From Capsulimonadaceae bacterium (GTDB taxonomy: Bacteria; Armatimonadota; Armatimonadia; Armatimonadales; Capsulimonadaceae), in assembly GCA_031292625.1 (NCBI GenBank), contig JARLGU010000052.1, positions 31,204 to 95,203 of the forward strand: a DNA stretch of 64,000 nt, read 5' to 3'. A program made the translations under genes and the position numbers. Shown one piece after another: positions 7,757 to 17,068 of the stretch; position 1 is the first letter of the stretch; every line of letters begins with the position of its first letter. The notes beneath the pieces are model-generated. The model did not search any database. It was not told the DNA's origin and saw only the letters and a program-made list of their open reading frames with translations.

Positions 7757-9385
7757 TTAACGAGTTGACTCCCGCTTTACGAGCCGGATTGTATTCTTCC
7801 CATCCGCCTCACTCAGGTACTGCACTTCATCGACGCATTGCTCGATCATGTAGACGCCAAAGCCTCCCTCGCGCGTCCCATCAAATGATGGGGGCTTGGC
7901 GGTTGCCGGATCAAACGGCTGTCCATGATGTGACAAGCGGATGACAATGCGATCCGTAAACAGGTCTGACGATACAACGATCGTCTCACCGCTACGTCCT
8001 CCATGCGCATGCCGGACGATGTTGCTCGCGGCTTCGTTGACGGCAAGCAGAAGCTGATAGTGCGCCTCGTCATCGAGTTCAGCGCCTTCACCGCGCTCAA
8101 CGGCCTCGGAGACGAATGAGCGGATTTTCTGAAGCTGATTGAGCTCGCTCGTTACGATAATCTCCGCGTGAACGAGCGGCGCTCCCCATGGCACCTCGTC
8201 CATCTTGACAGCAACGCACGTCAAATCGTCGGCGAAGGTCTCTGATTGTGTAAACGCGACGACGGCGGCGCGAACGCGTTCGATCAGTTTGTGCGGTTCA
8301 ATCAAACCGCCTCGCCGGATGAGCTCTCGCAAACGGTCGACGCCGAACATCTCGCCCGTGCTCGACATCGCTTCCGTTACGCCGTCCGAATAGAAAAAGA
8401 ACAGGTCTCCAGGCTCGAACGACTGCTCGATCTGCTTGTACGTCTCGGTCTCGATGAAGCCGAGCGGGACGTTATCTCCCTGCAGCAAACGCGTCGCATC
8501 TTTGCTTGGCTGCCAGTGGATGGTGGCAGTGTGGCCGCAGTCTACCAGGGTCAACTTCATCTTCGCTCTGTCGAACCGTGCGTAGCACAGGGTCGCGAAC
8601 GTTTCGAGCTTGATCAGCTCTTTGGTAACATCTGAGTGGACAACTGCGATGATGTCTTCCGGCTCAGGCAGCGAGCCGCGATCGGAGTAGATGAGCTGAC
8701 TCAGCGCGCGCTGAAGATGGCTCTTGACGGCAGCCCCGATTAGCGCACCGGGAATGCCTTTCCCCATGACGTCCCCAACGATGACGTCGAAACAACTCTC
8801 ATTATGAACGAAGAAATCGTAAAAGTCGCCGTCGATCATCTGAGATGGCGACGTAATCGCGGCAATTCGCGCGCCGAATAATCCTGGCGGCGGCTGTCCG
8901 AGCAGCAACGTCTGCTGAATTCGTGCGCCGGTTTCGACTTCGCGGACGCGCGCTTGCTCCAGTTCGGCGTCGGCCCGCTTGTAATTTTCGACCGATTTCA
9001 TCAACTCGGCCTGCAACTGCAGAATGCGCAGTCCCGCCCGTACGCGCATCTTCAGGCGCGGAGGGTCGAACGGCTTAACCAGATAATCGTCCGCGCCCGC
9101 TTCGGCTCCCTGCGCCAGATCCTGCGACGTGTCGCGCGATGTCAGGACCACGACGTAAACATACGGCCGGCCCGTCTGCGCACGGAGGCGGCGGCACACT
9201 TCGACGCCATCCAGCCCTGGCATCTGCCAGTCCAGTATCGCCATTTGCGGCGCATCGTCTCCCTGCAGCGATGCCCACGCTTGATCGCCATCCTCGGCGA
9301 CAACGACATCGTATCCCCATCGACGCAGGACGCCTTCCACCATTCGGCGCGTAATTGCGTCGTCGTCGGCGACTAATACTTTCAA
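7757..9385 (-). CDS. REC-PP2C(SpoIIE)-HATPase fusion: response-regulator phosphatase with anti-sigma kinase domain
   Basis: A 542-aa three-domain regulator. Residues 1-120 are a receiver domain with acidic pocket DDD (7-9), phospho-acceptor Asp52, Thr82 and Lys104. A helical linker (about 125-165) leads to a SpoIIE/RsbU-type PP2C phosphatase (about 165-375: DGDFYDFF, VGDVMGKGIPGAL, FFYSDGVTEAM). A GHKL ATPase follows (about 405-540) with N-box NEAASNIVRHAH and the REGGFGVYMI box, as in RsbW/SpoIIAB anti-sigma kinases. Start TTG 9385 is preceded by GGGAGGGG; the longer frame to 9406 lacks this. Phosphatase and kinase on one chain could set the phosphorylation of the STAS partner next door in response to an upstream histidine kinase, which is not in the window. 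Confidence 0.9.
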   Translation of the reverse strand: MKVLVADDDAITRRMVEGVLRRWGYDVVVAEDGDQAWASLQGDDAPQMAILDWQMPGLDGVEVCRRLRAQTGRPYVYVVVLTSRDTSQDLAQGAEAGADDYLVKPFDPPRLKMRVRAGLRILQLQAELMKSVENYKRADAELEQARVREVETGARIQQTLLLGQPPPGLFGARIAAITSPSQMIDGDFYDFFVHNESCFDVIVGDVMGKGIPGALIGAAVKSHLQRALSQLIYSDRGSLPEPEDIIAVVHSDVTKELIKLETFATLCYARFDRAKMKLTLVDCGHTATIHWQPSKDATRLLQGDNVPLGFIETETYKQIEQSFEPGDLFFFYSDGVTEAMSSTGEMFGVDRLRELIRRGGLIEPHKLIERVRAAVVAFTQSETFADDLTCVAVKMDEVPWGAPLVHAEIIVTSELNQLQKIRSFVSEAVERGEGAELDDEAHYQLLLAVNEAASNIVRHAHGGRSGETIVVSSDLFTDRIVIRLSHHGQPFDPATAKPPSFDGTREGGFGVYMIEQCVDEVQYLSEADGKNTIRLVKRESTR

Positions 9386-9899
9386 TACGCCCCTCCCGCA
9401 GCACAACGGGGAGCGCCGCCAATTGTTATTGGAACGATAATTCGGTAATTGGCCGCTTCGGCGCAGAGGCGCGTACGGTCATAATGGCCGCACTGCAGGC
9501 GCGCATCACGGGCAAAGCTATTGTCGGTCTTCACGGCTAATTTTAACATCCCAATTTACTTCGGGCGTCCGAATGAACACGCCGCGAAATACATTATCCA
9601 CAATATCGGCTGTATCTCCCCGTTTTTATACCAGGGCGATCGTCCCTTAGTTGCTGAATCGCATCGTGGATCGATTAGATTACTGCTCTTAAAACAGGCA
9701 CTTTTTGCATAATCATACAAATTCTCTACTGTTGTTCATTTTGATGATGGACGATAAATCTCCCTGCTGTCTTCATTACCGTCGGACCTTCATACTTCAT
9801 TTTTCCCGTACAGGTCCGATTGACGCAAGTCCGCGACGTTCCTTCCGTCGCGCCCGCGCGGATGCTAACGAGGCAGGAATCGAGAACATGGACGCCTAA
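9386..9899. other. Divergent intergenic region
   Basis: About 510 bp between the regulator gene (minus) and the AddB-like gene (plus). It is more A+T-rich than its surroundings. No convincing gene, tRNA or consensus promoter pair was found. A loose SOS-like match at 9431-9444 has two mismatches and was not called. Confidence 0.5.
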
Positions 9900-12725
9900 T
9901 TGAAAGATTATATGCCTATTACACGAGAGTTTCTGGGTTGGGACGGTCCGATCCTTCCGGCGGTTGCCGACTTCATCATCAACCGGTACTCCGACCGGTC
10001 CAGCCTGGACATCGAATCCGTTGTTCTTGCCGTTCCCGGCGCCAGGGCCGGACGCCGGCTTGTCGACATTCTGGCGGACAAGTGCGCCAAAATGTCTCTG
10101 CTTCTCGTGCCTCCCCGAGTTGTCACGATCGGCCAACTGCCCAACGCTCTCGTTGGCGGCGATGTTCGGATCGTTCCCGGCATCGTGAGCGAACTCGCCT
10201 GGATCAAAGCGCTGTCATCGTCCCCGCCCGAAGAGTTTCGCGAGTTTAGCACGTACCGCCCCGGCGACCGCGATATCGCCGGGTGGCAGTCGATTGCCAG
10301 GGACCTATCGGCAGCGCTCGCGGATGTCCACGGGGCGTTCGTGGACATCGCCGCGGTTGCGAGTATTTTCCCAACGCCAGCAGGGCTCGATGAAAGCGCG
10401 CGTTGGCGGCGCATCGACGCGCTATATTCAGGCTATCTGTCGCTGATCGCCGGGCACGGACAGGATAAGTATGCAGCGCAGCGCGCGGCGGTTCGTGATG
10501 GCGACTTTCAGACGAGGTACGACCTCATCCTGGTCGCGGCATACGATTTGCCCCTGGCAACGGCCGAGGTGTTGCGCCATACCCCCGCGAACGTCATTGC
10601 TCTAATCGACGCCCCCGAGGAACACGCGGGCGGCTTTGACGACGCCGGCAATCTCGATGTCGACTACTGGGCTCAGGCAAGCATTCCGATTCCCGCCGGC
10701 ACCGTCCGCGTTGCCGGGACGCCGCAAGAGCAGGCGTTTGCCGTCGTCGACGAGCTCAATAAAACGAACCGTGGATACGATCAGATCGTCGTCGGCCTTG
10801 GCAACCCTTCGATGACGGGAGTAATCGAGCGAACGATGGAAATGTCGGGCTTGCCCGCTCGACCGGCGGTTTCGCGCCAATTCTCGAAGTTAGGTCCGGC
10901 GACTGCGCTGACGGCCCTTGCCGACCTTCTGGACGATGACCGGGCGGAGAACTTTGCCGCTCTGATCCGCCATCCCGATATCCTCGACTATTTCCGCCAG
11001 ACCGAAGAGCTTGGCGAAACCGCGGACGCGCTTCCCGCGCTGCTTGATGATTATATCTCTGAGCATTTGCCCAATCGCATTCGATCCGGCATGGCGCCCG
11101 AACGCAGCGCAAGCGCGCCGATCCGAATTGCGCTCGAGGCGGTAAGCGGACTTGTTAGCGAGTTGAGCGATCGCGTGGAGCCGCTGGGCCAGTGGGGCGC
11201 TGCCATACGCGACCTCCTGGGCAACCTCTACCGTCACCGGAGATTCAATCGCTTCGATCGGACCGACGATGCCGCGGTCGAGTTTCTTGAGGCCCTGACG
11301 CGCGTTTTGGAGAAGTTGCGAGAAACAGCAAGCGAGGGGCCTCTGGCGCTCGAAACGACCGCATCGGGCGCACTTCGTTTTGCGATGCAGCAGGTTTCCG
11401 ATCTCATGATCGGCGGCGACGACGGCGAAAGCCGCGTCGAGCTTCTTGGATGGCTTGAGTTGCTTTGCGACGACGCACCGGTCTTGTTGCTCACCGGGAT
11501 GAACGAGGACTTCGTGCCAACGAGCGTGGCCTCTGATGGGCTGTTGCCGGAGTCGGTCCGAACGGCGCTCGGGATTGCCGGCAACCAGCGCCGTTATGCG
11601 CGCGATGCCTATGCTTTGCAGGCGATGCTGGCATCGAAGGAAAGCTTGAAGATTATCTGCGGTCGCCTGGACAGCGACGGGAATCCGCTCCGGCCGAGCC
11701 GTCTGCTCTTCGCTGGGGCTGAAAGCGCAACCGTCGAGCATGCGCTGGCGTTTTACGGCGACGGAAAGAATGCGGGGGATTTACCTGTCCTTTTGCCGCA
11801 CGGGAACCGTGACGAGCTTGCCGACTTGCCGTTGCCGGATCTATCCAGGCCTCCTCTCAGCAAGATATCCGTGACGGCGTTTCGAGATTATCTTGCGTGT
11901 CCCTACCGCTTTTACCTCAAGCATGTGCTAAAGCTTCTTCCCGTGGACGGGGAGTTATTGGAAATGGACGCGCGGCATGTCGGGACGCTGACGCACCGGA
12001 TACTGAACGACTTTGCGGCGTCGGACCATAAGGATTCGCAAGATCCCCGGCTCATCGACCAGTTTTTGCAGGAGCGGCTCAACGCGCACGTTGTCTCCAT
12101 CTTCGGCGCGGACCCGTCGCCGATGCTTCAGATTCAGTCGAGGCAACTGAGCCGCCGGCTCACGGCGTTTAGTCGCTTTCAGGCCGAGAGCAGCGCAGGC
12201 GGCTGGCGGATAGTCGCGCACGAGCAAGCGGCAAACATGCAGATCCATGTTAGCGGCGGCTCAATTCTAGTCGAGGGCCGCATCGACCGCGTTGACCGGC
12301 ATCGCGAGACCGGGCAACATCGCATCCTTGACTACAAGATATCGGATGCGCGGCCGGATCCGGAGAAGCGCCACCGCAAGCGGAAGAACCAGTGGATTGA
12401 CTTGCAACTGCCGCTCTATCGGAGAATGGCGGCGAGCGTCGGCGTCACCGGCGCGACCGAGGTCGGTTTCGTAGGGCGAGGACAGCAGGAGAACGATATT
12501 ACGCTTATGCTTGCCGCATGGACCGAGGACGATTTCGCGAGCGCGTACGCCTGCGCCGATCAGGTCGCACAGGCAATCCACGATCAGGTATTCTGGCCGC
12601 CTAGCGCAAATCCGCCGCCGTTTGCGGATGGTTTCGAGGCGATTTGCCGCGACCGTAATCCCGAGCGCGCCCGAACGATTGAGGCGCTTTCGCGCGCACT
12701 TGCAGGCGCGGGAGGATCGCAATGA
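9900..12725 (+). CDS. AddB/RexB-like PD-(D/E)XK nuclease family protein
   Basis: A 941-aa protein resembling the AddB subunit of bacterial double-strand-break end-processing complexes. The N-terminal half is an inactivated superfamily-1 helicase-like region: the P-loop position reads GARAGRRL, without the lysine. The C-terminal 270 residues form a RecB-type nuclease: SVTAFRDYLACPYRFYLKHVL, GTLTHRILNDFA, EGRIDRVDRHR and ILDYKISD give the expected His, Asp and Asp-x-Lys residues. Classical AddB carries four cysteines for an iron-sulfur cluster; here only the CPYRF cysteine and one C-terminal cysteine stand near the right places, so the cluster is probably absent. Start is TTG 9900 or ATG 9912. 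Its stop overlaps the next gene (ATGA). Confidence 0.8.
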   Translation: MKDYMPITREFLGWDGPILPAVADFIINRYSDRSSLDIESVVLAVPGARAGRRLVDILADKCAKMSLLLVPPRVVTIGQLPNALVGGDVRIVPGIVSELAWIKALSSSPPEEFREFSTYRPGDRDIAGWQSIARDLSAALADVHGAFVDIAAVASIFPTPAGLDESARWRRIDALYSGYLSLIAGHGQDKYAAQRAAVRDGDFQTRYDLILVAAYDLPLATAEVLRHTPANVIALIDAPEEHAGGFDDAGNLDVDYWAQASIPIPAGTVRVAGTPQEQAFAVVDELNKTNRGYDQIVVGLGNPSMTGVIERTMEMSGLPARPAVSRQFSKLGPATALTALADLLDDDRAENFAALIRHPDILDYFRQTEELGETADALPALLDDYISEHLPNRIRSGMAPERSASAPIRIALEAVSGLVSELSDRVEPLGQWGAAIRDLLGNLYRHRRFNRFDRTDDAAVEFLEALTRVLEKLRETASEGPLALETTASGALRFAMQQVSDLMIGGDDGESRVELLGWLELLCDDAPVLLLTGMNEDFVPTSVASDGLLPESVRTALGIAGNQRRYARDAYALQAMLASKESLKIICGRLDSDGNPLRPSRLLFAGAESATVEHALAFYGDGKNAGDLPVLLPHGNRDELADLPLPDLSRPPLSKISVTAFRDYLACPYRFYLKHVLKLLPVDGELLEMDARHVGTLTHRILNDFAASDHKDSQDPRLIDQFLQERLNAHVVSIFGADPSPMLQIQSRQLSRRLTAFSRFQAESSAGGWRIVAHEQAANMQIHVSGGSILVEGRIDRVDRHRETGQHRILDYKISDARPDPEKRHRKRKNQWIDLQLPLYRRMAASVGVTGATEVGFVGRGQQENDITLMLAAWTEDDFASAYACADQVAQAIHDQVFWPPSANPPPFADGFEAICRDRNPERARTIEALSRALAGAGGSQ

Positions 12726-15700
12726 GCCTTGAAGCGATTCGTGCAAGCGCCGGTTCCGGCAAGACTTACGCGCTCACAACACGCTACCTGCGCACGTATC
12801 GAGCGGGCGCGTATCCCGAGGAGATCCTTGCGACAACGTTCACGCGCAAGGCGGCGGGCGAGATCCTGGGGCGCATCATGAAGCGCCTCGCGGAAGCTGC
12901 CGCCGATGCGACCGGCGCGTCGGCCGCCGGGCTTAGCAAAGACATTGGCGGCGCGCCTGTGACGACGCTTGAGTGCCGCAATCTTCTGGTTGCAATTTGC
13001 CGCCGCCTGAATCGTGTTTCGGTATCGACGATCGACAGCTTTTTCGCGGCGCTGCTTGGCTCGCTGCGGCTGCACGGCAATATCCCTCCACGCCTTTCCC
13101 CCGTGGCGGGCAGCGATCTGGCGGTGACTCGTGCGCGTCGCGAGGCGTTGCGCGGCGTCGCCGAACGGACGGGCGTCGACTCCCTGATCGAGTTTCTCGA
13201 GCGGCTGGACAAGGGACAGGTGCGCACCGCGATTACGGAAAGGCTGGACGACCTGATCCAAGGCGTGTTCGAGATGTACCGGGACAGCGAGGATGCCGCC
13301 TGGCGCGTGCTTTCACCGCCTCCTGGACGCGATGCCGCGGAGATCGTCGCGGCAATCGAGGCGCTGATCGCTGCCTCGCGGACGGTGAGCGACAAGCGGT
13401 ATGTCAAGGCCCTCTGCGCCGACGCGGAAGCCGCCGCGGCGGAACGTTGGCTGGACGTCCTGGATGCGGGGCTCGCCAAGAAGGTTCGCGGCGGCGAGAG
13501 AACATATTACGGCAAGCCGATCTCCGACGATGTGTGCAGGGCATACATGGCGCTTACGGAACACGCGGCCTCTGTCTTGATCGCCCAACTCGCCAGGCAA
13601 ACGGAGGCGACCGCGGATTTGCTCGGCGCGTTTGCGGAGGAGTTCGACGCCAAGTGTAAACGCCAGGGCATCATGACCTTCTCGGACATCCCGCGCCTTT
13701 TGGCTGCGATCGTCTTGCGGATGCCTTTCGATGAAGTCGTCGCACGCCTCGATAGCCCGGTCCATCATCTCTTGCTGGATGAGTTTCAGGATACATCGCC
13801 GGTGCAATGGCAGATCGTTAAGCCTTTTGCCGATGCGGTCTGCGCTGGCAAGGACGGCACATTCTTCTGCGTGGGCGACGCAAAGCAGTCGATATATGGA
13901 TGGCGCGGGGCGGTTCCGGAGATCTTCGATAGTCTCGACAAAGACATCGCAGGGCTCACCTGGTCCGATAGCAGCGCGAGCTACCGGTCATCCGAATATG
14001 TGCTTGCGGCGGTGAACAAGGTGTTCGGTTCTTTGCAGGGCAATTGGGGGCTTAGCAAATATCCAGACGTTGGCGAACAGTGGGCGCAAAAGTACAAGCC
14101 GCATACTGCCATGAAGGCGCTTCCCGGTTATGTGGAGCTGATCGCGGCGCCGGACGGTTCTGAGGCGGCCGAGCCGGACGACTCCCTCCAGGACGAATCT
14201 GACTTTGCCAGCTCCTCTCCGTTTGCATATGAGGCGAGGCGGATCGCCGCGATCGCGCGGAATGCGCCGCGCTGCTCGGTCGGCGTGCTGATGCGCAAGA
14301 ATAAGGCGGTCGCCGCGATGATTGCCGCGCTTCGATCTCTGGGCCTTGATGCCAGCGAGGAGGGCGGTAATCCGATTGACGGCGAGCCAGCGGTCGAACT
14401 CGTTCTTTCGGCGATGACGCTTGCCGACCACCCGGGCGACACGGCTTGCGCATACCATGTCCTTAAATCTCCGCTGGCGGCTGCGATTTCGCTGAGCGGA
14501 CTCGACGACGCTTCTCGCGAGGCTGCAGCGTCGGAGATACGCGCGCGTCTGATTAACGACGGATACGCGCTTGTGGTCAAGGAGTGGGCGCAGGTATTAG
14601 CCAGTCGCACCGCGAGGCGCGGGGCGCGGAAGCTGGTTCAGCTTGTCGATTTGGCTGGCGCATTCGAGCGGGACTCCTCGTTGCGTCCATCCGATTTCGT
14701 CTCGTATGTTCGGGCCGCTCAGGTCGATGATGCCGCTGAGACACGTGTCCGCGTGATGAGCGTCCACAAGTCGAAAGGCCTTGAATTCGACATTGTCTTC
14801 CTGCCGGAATTGGGCGGCAAGGTTCCTGCAATCGAACCAGCTTTGCTCGTCGATCGCGCGACTCCGGCCAGCCCGATTCGCGCCGTCTATCGCAATCCCT
14901 CAAAGGTCGTCCGCGAGGCTTGTCCCGCGCTCGAGGCCGCCTACGATAAGCAGATCTCGCAGGATGTGCGCGAGAGCCTATGCTCGCTTTACGTTGCCAT
15001 GACGCGTGCTCGTTATGCGCTGCATGTCTTCGTGCCGGGCGGGAAATTATCATTCAACCCAGGCAAACCGCCGGCATTCGTACCGGCGAATATCGTCAAG
15101 GCGGCGCTGGCGGAGGATCCAATCACCCTGAGCGACGGCGGCGAGCTGCTCTACCGGACTGGGGACGAGAATTGGTGCGACGCGCTGCCGGACGAATTGA
15201 AGCTTCCCGTCGAACAGACGGACGATTCTGACGCCGCGTTGCGGACTCAACCACCGATGAAGACTGCGCCCGTCAGGCGCTTTCTGCCGCGCACGGTCCC
15301 GTCTCGCCTGGAAGACGAGGGAATTGTCACTATTGAGTCGATCCTTCGCCCCGAGAACGATGCGTCGCTGCTCTATGGCCGTGCGATGCATGCATTGCTC
15401 GCGACGGTGGAATGGGGCGGGGGAGCGCTGTTGTCTGATGCTGATCTGGAAAATTGCCTCCGGCACAGCGTGCCGGAACAACCTGCGCCCTGGTATGCGG
15501 AGCAAATCGAGGCGTTCAGGAGGCTGATGACGCAGGCGGCTATTCAGGCCGCGCTGTCGCTTCCAGATTTGGCTGCGGGGGAGCTTGTGAGCCTCTGGCG
15601 CGAGCGGCGGTTTCTGGTTCATATGGGCGACCGGGTGACGGAAGGCGTTTTCGATCGCGTCTTGCTCGTGGATCGCGGCAACAAGATCGTTCGAGCGAGC

Positions 15701-15877
15701 ATCATCGACTTTAAGACCGACGATGTGCCGAAGTCGGCGGTCGCGATAAGGGCCGTGGGCTATCGCCCGCAGATGGATGCGTACCGGCAGGCGCTCGCGA
15801 AAATGCTGGACCTTGAAGAAAGTAAGATCTGCGCGACGCTGACGTTTCTTGCGCCCGGCGTCTCCATTTCGCTATAG
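12722..15877 (+). CDS. AddA-like UvrD-family helicase/nuclease
   Basis: A 1051-aa superfamily-1A helicase with a C-terminal nuclease. Motif I is ASAGSGKTYALT (residues 8-19), motif Ia TTFTRKAAGEI, motif II LLLDEFQDTSPVQW, motif III VGDAKQSIYGWRGA, then VRVMSVHKSKGLEFDIVFLPEL (motif V region) and SLYVAMTRARYALHVF (motif VI). The last 200 residues hold GRAMHALL, EGVFDRVLL, IIDFKTDD and YRPQMDAYRQAL, a RecB-type PD-(D/E)XK nuclease. With the overlapping upstream gene it would resect broken DNA ends before recombination. The four-base overlap argues for coupled translation and a heterodimer. It is somewhat shorter than B. subtilis AddA. Confidence 0.88.
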   Translation: MSLEAIRASAGSGKTYALTTRYLRTYRAGAYPEEILATTFTRKAAGEILGRIMKRLAEAAADATGASAAGLSKDIGGAPVTTLECRNLLVAICRRLNRVSVSTIDSFFAALLGSLRLHGNIPPRLSPVAGSDLAVTRARREALRGVAERTGVDSLIEFLERLDKGQVRTAITERLDDLIQGVFEMYRDSEDAAWRVLSPPPGRDAAEIVAAIEALIAASRTVSDKRYVKALCADAEAAAAERWLDVLDAGLAKKVRGGERTYYGKPISDDVCRAYMALTEHAASVLIAQLARQTEATADLLGAFAEEFDAKCKRQGIMTFSDIPRLLAAIVLRMPFDEVVARLDSPVHHLLLDEFQDTSPVQWQIVKPFADAVCAGKDGTFFCVGDAKQSIYGWRGAVPEIFDSLDKDIAGLTWSDSSASYRSSEYVLAAVNKVFGSLQGNWGLSKYPDVGEQWAQKYKPHTAMKALPGYVELIAAPDGSEAAEPDDSLQDESDFASSSPFAYEARRIAAIARNAPRCSVGVLMRKNKAVAAMIAALRSLGLDASEEGGNPIDGEPAVELVLSAMTLADHPGDTACAYHVLKSPLAAAISLSGLDDASREAAASEIRARLINDGYALVVKEWAQVLASRTARRGARKLVQLVDLAGAFERDSSLRPSDFVSYVRAAQVDDAAETRVRVMSVHKSKGLEFDIVFLPELGGKVPAIEPALLVDRATPASPIRAVYRNPSKVVREACPALEAAYDKQISQDVRESLCSLYVAMTRARYALHVFVPGGKLSFNPGKPPAFVPANIVKAALAEDPITLSDGGELLYRTGDENWCDALPDELKLPVEQTDDSDAALRTQPPMKTAPVRRFLPRTVPSRLEDEGIVTIESILRPENDASLLYGRAMHALLATVEWGGGALLSDADLENCLRHSVPEQPAPWYAEQIEAFRRLMTQAAIQAALSLPDLAAGELVSLWRERRFLVHMGDRVTEGVFDRVLLVDRGNKIVRASIIDFKTDDVPKSAVAIRAVGYRPQMDAYRQALAKMLDLEESKICATLTFLAPGVSISL

Positions 15878-15959
15878 GTCCACGGACGCGACGGATTAGT
15901 CCGGAATGCGATTGGGTAATTCTCTCTGGACAGGTTCGTTTCGTTTGTGCGAATTTTAA

Positions 15960-15977
15960 TTGTTAATTAATTAACAA
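15960..15977. promoter_or_regulatory. Candidate Rex operator upstream of sdh
   Basis: TTGTTAATTAATTAACAA is a perfect 18-bp palindrome (extending to 22 bp, 15958-15979). It matches the clostridial-type Rex consensus TTGTTAA-N4-TTAACAA exactly, as I recall it. Rex represses when NADH/NAD+ is low and is released by NADH. It overlaps the -35 hexamer of a promoter at 15971-15999. Confidence 0.6.
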
Positions 15978-15999
15978 TTTAGTATTTAATAGATATATT
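15971..15999 (+). promoter_or_regulatory. Upstream sdh promoter P1
   Basis: TTAACA (15971-15976), 17-nt spacer, TATATT (15994-15999). The -35 lies inside the Rex-like palindrome, so binding there would block polymerase. The transcript would have a leader of about 245 nt before sdhC. Confidence 0.5.
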
Positions 16000-16020
16000 C
16001 CAAAATAAATCAATATATCT
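15991..16020. repeat. AT-rich inverted repeat in sdh upstream region
   Basis: AGATATATT (15991-15999) and AATATATCT (16012-16020) form a 9-bp perfect inverted repeat with a 12-nt centre. It covers the P1 -10 region and lies upstream of P2. A second operator is possible, but the regulator cannot be named. Confidence 0.45.
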
Positions 16021-16051
16021 CTATAATCGATCTTGCAAAATCGAATGCCCT

Positions 16052-16080
16052 TTGACATCGCCGTCGATTACCGGGATAAT
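16052..16080 (+). promoter_or_regulatory. Proximal sdh promoter P2
   Basis: TTGACA (16052-16057), 17-nt spacer, GATAAT (16075-16080). The predicted start is near 16087, leaving a leader of about 160 nt that contains a short possible leader ORF (16144-16185, 13 codons), which I would not call a gene. Confidence 0.6.
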
Positions 16081-16249
16081 TTTAGTCAACGTGATTTTGG
16101 TCGCGTGTTTGGGAGGTTGGCTGTCATTGCCGCCTTAGCGGGTATGCTTTACATTATTAAGCAAGAACCGCTGGTTGTAAATTAGTGTTGTTGTGTTGGG
16201 CGTGGATGATGGCACTTCCGCGTTCAAAGAAGTCCTGAGGAGGACAAAG

Positions 16250-17068
16250 ATGGCTGAAGTTAGGAACGCCCCTGGTACGCAGCCGCTGACACCGGGTAAA
16301 GCCGGGCTCGGCGTGACTCAGAGGCAAGACCCGTGGTGGGCTGAGTGGTTGGGGACAGTTGTGGGCCTTGGCATTCTTGGCGTCTACGCGTTTGTGGCCG
16401 CTGAGATGGGGAAAGGACAGTGGGGACCGTACTTGTCTCCGTTTTACTCGCCCGAGTTTCTCCAGCTGCCTAAGCTGTTCCACGTGGCGACGCTCCCCGC
16501 CGGCATCCCGATCGCCTTGATCCCTCTCGTCGTGATCCTGGGCTTTCGTGGGACGTGTTACTATTACCGCAAAGCGTATTATCGCGCATTCTTCGCCGAT
16601 CCGGCGGGTTGTGCGGTGGGCGAGGCGCGGACGGATTACGCGGGGGAGACCCGCTGGCCGTGGCTGATCCAGAACGCGCACCGGTACTTCATGTACCTGG
16701 CGACGATCGCGTTGATCTTCCTCTGGTTCGACACGGTCGTTGCCTTCTTCCCCGGTGTCGGCGGCCATTCGGAGTTCGGCTCGGTCAACTTTGGTCTTGG
16801 TTCTTTCGTGATGCTCTTGAACGTTATCCTGCTGAGCGGTTATACGTTTGGGTGTCACTCGCTGCGTCACCTGATTGGCGGGAAGAACGACTGTATGTCG
16901 TGCGAGCCCTCTCGTCTGGCAGGGTGGAAGGCCGCGAGCAAGTTTAACGCAAAGCATATGCAGTGGGCGTGGGCCAGTCTGTTCTGGGTCTGCGCGACCG
17001 ACCTCTACATCCGTCTCGGCGGGCTAGGTTATCTGCAGCATGTTGAGAAATGGGGGGGCTGGCACTGA
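16250..17068 (+). CDS. sdhC: Succinate dehydrogenase membrane anchor (Mycobacterium Sdh1-like type)
   Basis: A 272-aa integral membrane protein with about five hydrophobic segments, including TVVGLGILGVYAFVAAEM, AGIPIALIPLVVILGF and YMYLATIALIFLWF-like stretches. The block TFGCHSLRHLIGGKNDCMSC is the feature I associate with the single long anchor of the Mycobacterium Rv0249c type rather than paired SdhC/SdhD. It would anchor the flavoprotein and iron-sulfur subunits and pass electrons to quinone. Start ATG 16250 has AGGAGG 6 nt upstream, better than the ATG at 16193. Its stop overlaps the sdhA start by one base (TGATG). Conserved histidines are candidate haem ligands. Confidence 0.85.
   Translation: MAEVRNAPGTQPLTPGKAGLGVTQRQDPWWAEWLGTVVGLGILGVYAFVAAEMGKGQWGPYLSPFYSPEFLQLPKLFHVATLPAGIPIALIPLVVILGFRGTCYYYRKAYYRAFFADPAGCAVGEARTDYAGETRWPWLIQNAHRYFMYLATIALIFLWFDTVVAFFPGVGGHSEFGSVNFGLGSFVMLLNVILLSGYTFGCHSLRHLIGGKNDCMSCEPSRLAGWKAASKFNAKHMQWAWASLFWVCATDLYIRLGGLGYLQHVEKWGGWH

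Noticed and set aside
9431..9444. SOS-like GAAC-GATA-ATTC upstream of the REC-PP2C-HATPase gene
   Set aside because: Two mismatches to the LexA consensus, no promoter in register, and a match this loose is expected by chance.
16144..16185. 13-codon leader peptide before sdhC
   Set aside because: No convincing ribosome-binding site, no regulatory codon run, and no attenuator hairpin pairing seen.
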